The position numbers and the translations under genes are program-made. A stretch of 64,000 nucleotides of DNA from a virus, in IMG/VR virus record IMGVR_UViG_3300032242_000965, positions 1 through 64,000 of that record; one strand, 5' to 3'. The notes under the pieces were generated by a model, which was not told the origin of the DNA, searched no databases, and saw nothing but the letters and a program-made list of their open reading frames with translations. Of the stretch, positions 49,927 to 56,403 are shown piece after piece. Each line of letters opens with the position of its first letter. The first letter of the stretch is position 1.

Positions 49927-49934
49927 TATTTATC
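49927..49934 (-). promoter_or_regulatory. Late promoter GATAAATA, predicted leaderless, of the PlcP-Agt operon
   Basis: Five bases before the ATG at 49921 and after a terminator at 49977-49995; so the operon starts fresh here. Confidence 0.6.
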
Positions 49935-49976
49935 GGATAAATCCATGATATATTGTGACAAACGTGTGACAATGGA

Positions 49977-49995
49977 AAACCCTCTAAGAGGGTTT
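49977..49995 (-). terminator. Rho-independent terminator
   Basis: Minus strand AAACCCTCT / AGAGGGTTT stem then TTTTCC; ends the 50016-51107 operon. Confidence 0.8.
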
Positions 49996-50015
49996 AATAA
50001 AGGAATACAATAAAT

Positions 50016-50267
50016 TTATTTTTTTGTTTCTTTTACTGGATGAGGCTCTTTACTGATTGGATCAAAATGGGGTGCAATACGTTCCATTTCTTCCGGTGTA
50101 GCAAAACGTTTAGGTTCTGTCAATGTATTTGGAAGCCATAATTGTACAGGTTTCCAAAATTTATGAATGAGGTTATTAATCACAATAACCCCTGCAACTA
50201 CAACTGTAAATCCTAGCATAGTCAATATACTACCTGCTAAGAATACTGCGGCTTGATCCATATCCAT
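50016..50267 (-). CDS. Small membrane protein
   Basis: Protein of 83 aa with one clear hydrophobic stretch (VFLAGSILTMLGFTVVVAGVIVI) and a cytoplasmic or periplasmic tail rich in Pro/Lys. The start follows the rubredoxin stop directly (TAATATG), so co-expressed with the rubrerythrin genes. Function unknown. Confidence 0.6.
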   Translation of the reverse strand: MDMDQAAVFLAGSILTMLGFTVVVAGVIVINNLIHKFWKPVQLWLPNTLTEPKRFATPEEMERIAPHFDPISKEPHPVKETKK

Positions 50268-50268
50268 A

Positions 50269-50397
50269 TTAGATAGTCTCGTAATCTTCTTTGCCTACAC
50301 CGCACTCAGGGCATAGAAAGTCTTCAGGTAAATCTTCCCATTTACCTTCTGTTTCTTCATCGTGGATGTGTCCACATACTACGCATATATGTTCCAT
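50269..50397 (-). CDS. Rubredoxin
   Basis: Protein of 42 aa. Two CxxC knuckles: ICVVCGHIH (Cys5, Cys8) and LCPECGVGK (Cys29, Cys32), with WEDLPEDF between, the rubredoxin iron-binding layout. It is slightly shorter than the usual 45-54 aa. The start codon shares its A with the rubrerythrin stop (TAATG). It would pass electrons to the coupled rubrerythrin for peroxide reduction. Confidence 0.92.
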   Translation of the reverse strand: MEHICVVCGHIHDEETEGKWEDLPEDFLCPECGVGKEDYETI

Positions 50398-50849
50398 TAT
50401 TGGACCTCCTGTAACATTCTTTGATAAGCACTGGCATGACGTTCTTCAACTTTCTTTAGTGCGGCAAAACGCTTTTCTGCCTTTTCTAGTAGTTCAATAA
50501 ACTCACGTGCATGTTCTTTGCTTTCTGTGATTTGTTCTTCGGCCTCTTTAGCGGCTTCAATGTTACCTTCACTCTCAGCGATTGCTTGGAATTGTGGGTA
50601 CATTGTAGTGAATTCATATGTTTCACCGTCGATTGCTTTTTGTAAACATTCTTTTGTACTTGGCTTACCGATTAATAACTCTAGGTGTCCCCAGGCATGT
50701 TTAATCTCTTGGTCTGCTGTATGTTCAAAATGTTTTGCTACATCTTCAAAGCCTTCTTCACGTGCGATACGTGCAAAATAGCGATACTTGATGTGAGCCA
50801 TACTTTCACCTGCTAATGCAGATTCTAAATTTGCTAATGTTGCTGACAT
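50397..50849 (-). CDS. Rubrerythrin (ferritin-like diiron protein)
   Basis: Protein of 150 aa. Four-helix bundle with diiron ligands: LAGESMAHIKYRYFA, TADQEIKHAWGHLE (E-x-x-H), GNIEAAKEAEEQ and ESKEHAREF. It lacks the usual C-terminal rubredoxin domain, which here is a separate gene. Rubrerythrins reduce hydrogen peroxide in the cytoplasm. SD AAGGAAA precedes the ATG. It probably protects the infected cell from oxidative damage. Confidence 0.9.
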   Translation of the reverse strand: MSATLANLESALAGESMAHIKYRYFARIAREEGFEDVAKHFEHTADQEIKHAWGHLELLIGKPSTKECLQKAIDGETYEFTTMYPQFQAIAESEGNIEAAKEAEEQITESKEHAREFIELLEKAEKRFAALKKVEERHASAYQRMLQEVQ

Positions 50850-50858
50850 GTTTTTCCT

Positions 50859-51107
50859 TTATTTAATTTCTGGTAATCTTTTGATACTCTTGTGTTTGAC
50901 AATTATAACATTGTTAATTTTATTTTCAAACATAATGGGTAAATCTAAATGAACCGTTACATAAGGTCCATCGACTGGGTTTAATTGTGTATCATTGCCT
51001 ATTGTGCCCATAAACGGGATATCATTCCATGTACCTGTAACACGATCACCAATATTATATTTACTTTTGTAGGTTACTCTATCAAAATAATCTTTTAGAC
51101 TTGCCAT
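50859..51107 (-). CDS. Hypothetical small beta protein
   Basis: Protein of 82 aa, predicted SH3-like beta barrel (YNIGDRVTGTWNDIPFMGTI, then YVTVHLDLPIM). It is one base from the radical SAM stop. No family recognised. Confidence 0.5.
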   Translation of the reverse strand: MASLKDYFDRVTYKSKYNIGDRVTGTWNDIPFMGTIGNDTQLNPVDGPYVTVHLDLPIMFENKINNVIIVKHKSIKRLPEIK

Positions 51108-51108
51108 A

Positions 51109-52056
51109 TTATATCCTTCTTTTATTAAGAACTACTTCAGGAGCACAATGACAACCTAGTTGTCTACATATTACAGGTTCAATTACTGGGTTAAAAACTT
51201 CAATGAAGTTCTTATCGTGTATTGAATAGTAATCTCTTTTACCAAATAAGAATTGCCCACATGTTCCTGTAAGACAACCATTGAAACTTATAAAAAGGTA
51301 ATTAACACCTAATGTACAACTCCATCCTACAAAGTTATTTAATGAATGCATGATAGGATAGTTTTCGTTTTCGGGTTTTACTATACTACCATTATCAAAT
51401 AACAATGAGATATGATTTGTTACACTATTGGTTATACCCTTTTTGTGATTCAATACATATTCAGATTGTGACGTAGTATACTCTATTTCTCCATTAATGT
51501 AAACTGGTTTGGAACTAAGAGAAAAATCAACACCCGATGATTTCAATTCGTCAACTATACTAACACACTTATCCCAATGTGTGTGATCCATTAATACATT
51601 CACACCAAATGTAACATTCTTATCAATTAGTATTTTAGTTAACTCAATAATATGGGAAACATCCACTTGTTCATGGTGTACGCTAACACTAACATTATTA
51701 AACAAATGCCCATACTCTTTCCACCAACGTAATGTGCGTGATCCATTAGTCATTATCTTTATTTCACAACCTGTATGTTGAATTACATATTCTAAAAATT
51801 CTTCAATGTCAGGCCATAATGTAGGTTCTCCGCCACCTAATACTAACTTAATATGTTCTATATTTTGATTGTTGCGATAATAGTTAATCAAATGAACCAT
51901 GTTCTTTTTTACTATATCAACATCAGGCCAAGGCATGACACCAGTATTACATCCTGGAAAACAGTACCAGCATTTGTAATTACATATATCACTAGGTGTA
52001 TAACTAATCTCTAATGAGTTAGTTGCCTTAGTGTTTTTAATTTCTATAAGTTTCAT
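51109..52056 (-). CDS. Radical SAM enzyme with SPASM-like C-terminus
   Basis: Protein of 315 aa. Radical SAM motif CNYKCWYCF (C-x3-C-x2-C) near residue 27, glycine motif GGGEPTLWP near 75, and a cysteine-rich C-terminus (TGTCGQFLFG, then CRQLGCHCAPE), a SPASM/twitch-type auxiliary cluster site. Chemistry unknown; peptide or glycan modification is typical. The iscU/iscA pair could support its clusters. The ATG follows a terminator by 4 nt, so expression depends on read-through from the barrel gene. Confidence 0.85.
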   Translation of the reverse strand: MKLIEIKNTKATNSLEISYTPSDICNYKCWYCFPGCNTGVMPWPDVDIVKKNMVHLINYYRNNQNIEHIKLVLGGGEPTLWPDIEEFLEYVIQHTGCEIKIMTNGSRTLRWWKEYGHLFNNVSVSVHHEQVDVSHIIELTKILIDKNVTFGVNVLMDHTHWDKCVSIVDELKSSGVDFSLSSKPVYINGEIEYTTSQSEYVLNHKKGITNSVTNHISLLFDNGSIVKPENENYPIMHSLNNFVGWSCTLGVNYLFISFNGCLTGTCGQFLFGKRDYYSIHDKNFIEVFNPVIEPVICRQLGCHCAPEVVLNKRRI

Positions 52057-52060
52057 AAGG

Positions 52061-52084
52061 AAAAAGGCTCCGAAGAGCCTTTTA
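52061..52084 (-). terminator. Rho-independent terminator after the outer-membrane barrel
   Basis: Minus strand AAAAGGCTC / GAGCCTTTT with TTCG loop, then TTTTTCC, directly before the radical SAM start. Confidence 0.9.
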
Positions 52085-52101
52085 TGAAAGATTTCTAAAT
52101 T

Positions 52102-52647
52102 TTAGAAACCACGTGTATATGCTACTGCAACAACTTTTTGATTATTGTCACCGTTAACACGGTCATACTTCAATGCAACTGTATCTTCTTTGCTTAATGC
52201 ATAAGCCAAAGAATAACGTGCTGTATGTGTTTGGTCATTGTTTTGTGTGCTATCAAAAGCAGAACGGAAACGATATCCAACTTTAGCAGTTAAACCAGCA
52301 ACACCCGGAACTGCTACTGCAATACCTGGCTCAACTGAGTAGTATGTAAAGTCTGTAGTATTAGTATACTTTTGACCAACTGCAGCACGTGCATATAAAC
52401 CAACTGGGCCATTAACTGTAGCACCTGCTTCTAAGCGTGTGCTTAGTGCGTTAGTACCTTCAGTTTGTGCATTAGAGAAAGCCAAGTCACCAGCAAAGCC
52501 ACTGAACTCTTTCTTTACGCCCAAAACATATTGTTGTTGTGCGGCTGCACCTGCGTTGTTGATATGTTGACCTTCAACTGTGAAACTATCTGCGGCCATA
52601 GCGCCAAATGCAGCTAAAACCAATGTTGCGATTGCAATTTTCTTCAT
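52102..52647 (-). CDS. Outer-membrane beta-barrel protein
   Basis: Protein of 181 aa. Signal peptide MKKIAIATLVLAAFGAMAA is followed by alternating beta strands (TVEGQHINNAG, GLYARAAVGQ, GLTAKVGYRFRSA, VAVAYTRGF) and a terminal Phe, the BAM recognition signal. This small barrel of betaproteobacterial look would be inserted in the host outer membrane. Possible functions: block superinfection by changing receptors, or uptake. SD AAAGGAAATAA precedes it, with a 10-bp leader hairpin (TATGTTTT / AAAACATA). Confidence 0.8.
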   Translation of the reverse strand: MKKIAIATLVLAAFGAMAADSFTVEGQHINNAGAAAQQQYVLGVKKEFSGFAGDLAFSNAQTEGTNALSTRLEAGATVNGPVGLYARAAVGQKYTNTTDFTYYSVEPGIAVAVPGVAGLTAKVGYRFRSAFDSTQNNDQTHTARYSLAYALSKEDTVALKYDRVNGDNNQKVVAVAYTRGF

Positions 52648-52691
52648 ATTTTATTTCCTTTTAAATTATGTTTTTTTAAAACATAGCCTAA

Positions 52692-52699
52692 TATTTAGC
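52692..52699 (-). promoter_or_regulatory. Late promoter variant GCTAAATA
   Basis: Same CGCTAAATAT context as the plus-strand nuclease gene; leader about 40 nt with hairpin and SD. Confidence 0.45.
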
Positions 52700-52720
52700 G
52701 CAAAAAGATTGCGTAATATA

Positions 52721-53005
52721 TTAAGTGTTATCTGGGGGTAACCCATTACTATGTCTGTCACGTACTTCATCCAAATCTTGGAACATTCTTTGCTCTTGTG
52801 TGGTTAATTCCTTGAATGTTTTTCTAGGATTACCACATAAAGCGCATTCTGGATTACCGCAGTCCATAGCGTGGTGTTTAGCAAACTTATGAGGTTCTTT
52901 AACGTCCATTCCATGTTCTTTAGCAATCTTAGTTTGCTTTTTAATAGCGTTTTCATCTTGGTGTAAACGCTTAGAGTGTTTGAATTTGTCTTGTTCGGTG
53001 CTCAT
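52721..53005 (-). CDS. Hypothetical protein with Cys4 zinc motif
   Basis: Protein of 94 aa from 53005 (MSTEQDKFK); an earlier GTG at 53020 lies in the promoter. Lys/His-rich N-half; motif DCGNPECALCGNPRK near residue 55 has three Cys spaced like a zinc knuckle, as in small phage and host proteins. Leaderless early promoter. Confidence 0.65.
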   Translation of the reverse strand: MSTEQDKFKHSKRLHQDENAIKKQTKIAKEHGMDVKEPHKFAKHHAMDCGNPECALCGNPRKTFKELTTQEQRMFQDLDEVRDRHSNGLPPDNT

Positions 53006-53011
53006 AGTATA

Positions 53012-53040
53012 ATAATACACTAAACTATGTTGCTTGTCTA
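53012..53040 (-). promoter_or_regulatory. Early promoter, predicted leaderless
   Basis: TAGACA (53035-53040), 17 bases, TATTAT (53012-53017), six bases, ATG at 53005. Confidence 0.65.
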
Positions 53041-53735
53041 GCCTTTGCTAGCCCAAATACACTAAATATGGTCAACCACATATAACCTATATCGAATTCA
53101 TACCACTTCTTAGAGAGACGGGTACTCGCTGGGTCCAAATGGTGGTTGTTGTGCAATTCTTCACCACCAATAATAATACCCCAAGGACTAATATTACGAC
53201 TACAATCTTTAGTTTCGCCATTTCTATATCCTATAAAATGTCCAATGCCGTTTATAACTCCGGCTGCCCAAAAGGGTATCCATATCATTTGTATACCCCA
53301 TATCAATATTCCCCAATATCCAAATACTAACGTATTGAACACAAAGAGAATGCCAATGCCAAGTCTGGAGTGAGGAGTGTATATGTTGTGCTCCATCCAA
53401 TCAGAAGGAGTACCAACACCGTATGTATCAACCATGACTTTATCTTTTGATGCTTCATTATATAAAAATGCTCCTTTAAAGAAAACTCTTTTTATCCCAT
53501 ACACATGTGGGCTATGGGGGTCACCTTCTACGTCACTGTATCTATGATGCTTGCGGTGTATTGCTACCCATTGCTTTGTTACCATGCCGGTAGTAAGCCA
53601 CAACCAGAAACGCATAAAGTGACTTAATATAGGGTGAAAGATTATTCCTTTGTGTGCCTGGCCTCTATGTAAGAATAGAGTGACACAAATGATAGTAATA
53701 TGTGTTACTATCAATGTATAGATTAGATATGTCAT
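53025..53735 (-). CDS. Acyl-CoA/lipid fatty-acid desaturase
   Basis: Protein of 236 aa. Three histidine boxes: HRGQAH (residues 23-28), HRKHHRYSD near 60 and HNNHHLD near 197, with hydrophobic segments between, the stearoyl-CoA/delta-9 desaturase pattern. It adds a double bond to acyl chains in the inner membrane using oxygen and electrons. It sits in a region of lipid and redox genes. A late-motif variant ACTAAATA ends four bases before the ATG and lies inside an 8-bp inverted repeat. Confidence 0.9.
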   Translation of the reverse strand: MTYLIYTLIVTHITIICVTLFLHRGQAHKGIIFHPILSHFMRFWLWLTTGMVTKQWVAIHRKHHRYSDVEGDPHSPHVYGIKRVFFKGAFLYNEASKDKVMVDTYGVGTPSDWMEHNIYTPHSRLGIGILFVFNTLVFGYWGILIWGIQMIWIPFWAAGVINGIGHFIGYRNGETKDCSRNISPWGIIIGGEELHNNHHLDPASTRLSKKWYEFDIGYMWLTIFSVFGLAKARQAT

Positions 53736-53739
53736 ACTC

Positions 53740-53747
53740 TATTTAGT
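53740..53747 (-). promoter_or_regulatory. Late promoter variant ACTAAATA within inverted repeat
   Basis: CATACTCT (53733-53740) and AGAGTATG (53752-53759) form an inverted repeat that encloses the promoter and the ATG; may act as an operator or terminator hairpin. Confidence 0.4.
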
Positions 53748-53766
53748 TAAAAGAGTATGATTTTGG

Positions 53767-53928
53767 TCATTTCTTAGGTTTATTACAGTTTGGATCTTTG
53801 CAAATAGTAGTTCGTTTGGTATCACAATCAGGGCAATTCTTTATAGTTGCACGACTAGGCATATAACTTACCTTTTCATACTTACCCGGTTTATCATTTT
53901 TGCTATAACACATTGTAGACTCTTGCAT
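53767..53928 (-). CDS. Small zinc-ribbon protein
   Basis: Protein of 53 aa from 53928 (MQESTMCYSK), preceded by AGGAGAG; an ATG 51 nt upstream lacks an SD. Cys pairs KNCPDCDTK and ICKDPNCNK form a four-Cys zinc site. Directly downstream of the tmRNA terminator. Function unknown. Confidence 0.6.
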   Translation of the reverse strand: MQESTMCYSKNDKPGKYEKVSYMPSRATIKNCPDCDTKRTTICKDPNCNKPKK

Positions 53929-53985
53929 AAGAACTCTCCTATACATATATAACGCGGTAGCAATAGTTTCCGTTGACAAAAGGAA

Positions 53986-54001
53986 ACCTGCCGAAGCAGG
54001 T
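53986..54001 (-). terminator. Rho-independent terminator of tmRNA
   Basis: Minus strand ACCTGC TTCG GCAGGT stem-loop followed by TTTCCTTTT. Confidence 0.9.
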
Positions 54002-54228
54002 CCTGAGTTTCTGTTACGAGGTATTTCTTACCCTAGGATGCTTTTATCAAGCAGCCAATGCGAACTGTGAGTCGTTTGCTTTTACTTTTTTTGCTTCTTC
54101 GGTCGGGTCTAACGTCTTTCTATGCTATGGGCATAGCGACTATTACTTTTCCCCCAACCCTAACGGCTTCTACATTGCCGGACTGTCCATTTCATTACTC
54201 TTGACCCTGTCGAATCTAGGTCAGGCCC
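54002..54228 (-). ncRNA. ssrA: tmRNA coding piece (ssrA), permuted gene
   Basis: The 5' end is GGGCCUGA at 54228, which pairs with the CAGGUCC of the acceptor piece (7 bp, one G-U). The D-arm-like AUUCGACAGGG follows. The tag frame (54094 down to 54050, stop TGATAA at 54044-54049) reads AKKVKANDSQFALAA; the ANDxxxALAA end is the standard proteolysis tag. The resume codon upstream of the Lys-rich part is not certain. The 3' end is only bounded by the terminator. tmRNA rescues stalled ribosomes and marks the nascent chain for proteolysis. Confidence 0.9.
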
Positions 54229-54336
54229 ATCAAAAACATACTATGGTCTATCCGCACTTATAGGTTTCCCTAGAGTAATCCGGTGTACCAGCCCTGATCC
54301 CAACCTTTCGATTTTGTAGAGATTTAAGTATGTTTA
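54229..54336 (-). other. Intervening segment of the permuted tmRNA
   Basis: 108 nt between the two pieces, expected to be removed from the precursor as in bacterial two-piece tmRNAs. It contains no frame of note. Confidence 0.75.
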
Positions 54337-54400
54337 TGGTGGACCTGGCGGGATTCGCACCCGCGTCCAGAATCCTTTTCAATTCACTTCATACAGTCTT
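54337..54400 (-). ncRNA. ssrA: tmRNA acceptor piece, permuted gene
   Basis: Ends in CCACCA at 54337 with a T-arm GCGGG UGCGAAU CCCGC and acceptor strand CAGGUCC. Its GACUGU (54393-54398) pairs with ACAGUC of the coding piece (54181-54186), giving a P2 helix and showing both pieces belong together. The piece lies upstream of the coding piece in the transcript, so the gene is circularly permuted. The exact 5' end is not known. Confidence 0.9.
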
Positions 54401-54409
54401 AACTTGTAT

Positions 54410-55681
54410 TTAATCACAACTAAACAATTCTGTAAACATATTTTGGACATATTGACTGTTGTTCTTTCTAAAGACCCAAACAGGTTCTATAAATACACCG
54501 TTCTTACTATTGTCTACAATATTGTGAGGTCTTACTTGCAATCTCATTCCAATCTTACCCAAATAGTGTGCATTTGGGTATGTCAAAATATCGTCAACCA
54601 TATCATCGCATAAGTTCAATCGTGTACCTTTTGCGATTCTAGGTTCAATGATATTAATCATCATATATGCATCATCACGTAATGTATCCCAAATCATGCG
54701 ATTCACTTTGAAAAAGAAGTCATTTTTCCAACTATCAAATGAGGGATATCTACTATAACTCTGTGTCTCACTATTGTTACTTGCATAGCGTTCTGTTTCA
54801 TAGTACGGAGGACTAGTAAAGTAAAAATCAAATTCATTATGATGCTTACTCCAATCTACATCTTCACTAGGTAGATTATATATTGTTACTGATTTACTAC
54901 CAACACAAGTAAAGTAATTATCATATTCTGTTAGTATAGGAGCATGTCCTAACAATCGTTCATACTCAATGCATTGTTGTTTATAAGTATTATAAACTTC
55001 TGGATTAGGATCACATCCTACGTATTTCTCTGTACATCTTGTACCATAGAATCCTGCAAGTCTATCTCCCCAACCACAACTAGTATCTAGTACGTTGACT
55101 GCATCATGTTTTTCATACAATGCTTTTGCAACACTAGGTTTGAATTGTGTTGCAGTATATGTACCAATTCTAAATCCTTCACGGAACATACTATCGTTAA
55201 TATCTCTATTAGCAATGACACCTAATCTCCAGAACTGCCAATTCATCTTTTTTAGTTGATCCATACTATGCCAAATATCCCAGGGACTAGATACAAGATT
55301 ACTACCACACTTCATACGATTTTCTTGTTGAAAGTAATTGCTAACACTATTATAAACGTGTGACTTATCTATAACACCTAATGGGTTATCTTCATACTTA
55401 TATTTGTAATCAACTTTTTCTAATACAACATCAAAGTCTTTATATTCACCCATCATTGATGTATTACGAAACTGTAAAAACAATTCGTTAAGTTCACTTT
55501 TTTCAATGATTCTACTTGGGAAAGGTATGTTGTTACTAGTGATATATTCTGCTAGTGTGTCTCTGATATCTTCTTTGGAATATAGTTGTATAAATTCTTT
55601 CCAATCAACATTACTAATATTAGGTATTCCCCTACTATCGACATGAGTTTGGATATAAGTTAATACGGATTGGTTGAGCAT
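54410..55681 (-). CDS. DNA methyltransferase (N4-C or N6-A type)
   Basis: Protein of 423 aa. SAM motif I DTSCGWGDRLAGF is near residue 200, and catalytic motif IV YFTSPPYYE is near 285; the S/T-P-P-Y form is typical for N4-cytosine methylases but N6-adenine types share it. No restriction partner is next to it. It may protect phage DNA from host restriction. The gene has a predicted leaderless early promoter; its stop abuts the tmRNA. Confidence 0.8.
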   Translation of the reverse strand: MLNQSVLTYIQTHVDSRGIPNISNVDWKEFIQLYSKEDIRDTLAEYITSNNIPFPSRIIEKSELNELFLQFRNTSMMGEYKDFDVVLEKVDYKYKYEDNPLGVIDKSHVYNSVSNYFQQENRMKCGSNLVSSPWDIWHSMDQLKKMNWQFWRLGVIANRDINDSMFREGFRIGTYTATQFKPSVAKALYEKHDAVNVLDTSCGWGDRLAGFYGTRCTEKYVGCDPNPEVYNTYKQQCIEYERLLGHAPILTEYDNYFTCVGSKSVTIYNLPSEDVDWSKHHNEFDFYFTSPPYYETERYASNNSETQSYSRYPSFDSWKNDFFFKVNRMIWDTLRDDAYMMINIIEPRIAKGTRLNLCDDMVDDILTYPNAHYLGKIGMRLQVRPHNIVDNSKNGVFIEPVWVFRKNNSQYVQNMFTELFSCD

Positions 55682-55687
55682 ATTACT

Positions 55688-55716
55688 ATTGTAACATACT
55701 AATTTGTAATTTGCAA
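55688..55716 (-). promoter_or_regulatory. Early promoter, predicted leaderless
   Basis: TTGCAA (55711-55716), 17 bases, TACAAT (55688-55693), six bases, ATG at 55681. Confidence 0.7.
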
Positions 55717-55717
55717 A

Positions 55718-55900
55718 TTATTCTTTAGTAGTCTGGTGACAACTACCCACAAGTGTTTTATGTTTGGCTTTGTATTCTTGTCGTTTTTGTTCTGGTGCCT
55801 GCTGACACTCTTGCTTAGTTTTATATTTTGGTGATTCACCGGACTCAGGTGTAGGGCCTAATATGCTGAATGTTAATACCCATAATAAATTCTTGACCAT
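55718..55900 (-). CDS. Small exported protein
   Basis: Protein of 60 aa. Hydrophobic N-terminus (MVKNLLWVLTFSILGPTP) resembles a signal peptide; the mature part has two Cys and is Lys/Gln-rich. A late-like ACTAAATT ends 5 nt before the ATG. Function unknown. Confidence 0.5.
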   Translation of the reverse strand: MVKNLLWVLTFSILGPTPESGESPKYKTKQECQQAPEQKRQEYKAKHKTLVGSCHQTTKE

Positions 55901-55908
55901 ATTGCAAT

Positions 55909-55995
55909 TTAGTCACCCATTGTGTCGTTATAGTTTATTATCCATACTACTGCTATTGCACAGATTAAAGTTATTATGGCTTCAAAATATTCCAT
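55909..55995 (-). CDS. Tiny membrane peptide (28 aa)
   Basis: Frame MEYFEAIITLICAIAVVWII with a short polar tail, one transmembrane helix. It fills the gap between the 126-aa and 60-aa genes; no SD seen, so support is modest. Confidence 0.35.
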   Translation of the reverse strand: MEYFEAIITLICAIAVVWIINYNDTMGD

Positions 55996-56010
55996 GATGA
56001 ATTAATTATT

Positions 56011-56391
56011 TTATAATCTTTCAAGTGGATCCCAAGCCAATGTACTATCATTCCAATAATATTGTATTGTGTCGGTAGACGGGGGTTGTGGTATTGGGGG
56101 TTTCCAAGTCCAATCTGAACTATCCATTGACCAACTGGCATATGGTCTTAATGGATAAAATACATCATTTATTCTATCATACTTTCCACCAATTATTGCA
56201 CTATTTCCCCTAAGCGGTTTACCACCATCCGGTTTGCCGTTTACATCATAATGCATATTACGTCTTGTAAATGGATCAGTTTCTATCCAATTATGCGGAT
56301 CCCCAAATTTACCGGAATCAATAGTATGTTTATCACATATGATAATATTAATCACAATGTTATTGTCGTTGATTTGTGCAAAATGACTCAT
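56011..56391 (-). CDS. Virion/appendage-type protein
   Basis: Protein of 126 aa with the pattern YDRINDVFYPLRPYASW and later TWKPPIPQPP, a motif set repeatedly found in tail-associated proteins of T4-type marine phages. Expected in the baseplate or fibre assembly. No SD is clear. Confidence 0.6.
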   Translation of the reverse strand: MSHFAQINDNNIVINIIICDKHTIDSGKFGDPHNWIETDPFTRRNMHYDVNGKPDGGKPLRGNSAIIGGKYDRINDVFYPLRPYASWSMDSSDWTWKPPIPQPPSTDTIQYYWNDSTLAWDPLERL

Positions 56392-56403
56392 AAAATTAAA
56401 AAA

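Noticed and set aside
49922-49972. Upstream ATG for PlcP (17 extra residues)
   Set aside because: It lies before the late motif and lacks an SD; family proteins begin near MTQRTYRSIFI.
53973-54263. 96-aa plus-strand frame over the tmRNA
   Set aside because: Antisense to structured RNA with matching stems; no SD.
54229-54336. Possible tRNA next to the acceptor T-arm
   Set aside because: No anticodon arm or D-arm fits; the T-arm pairs with GGGCCUGA downstream to give tmRNA.
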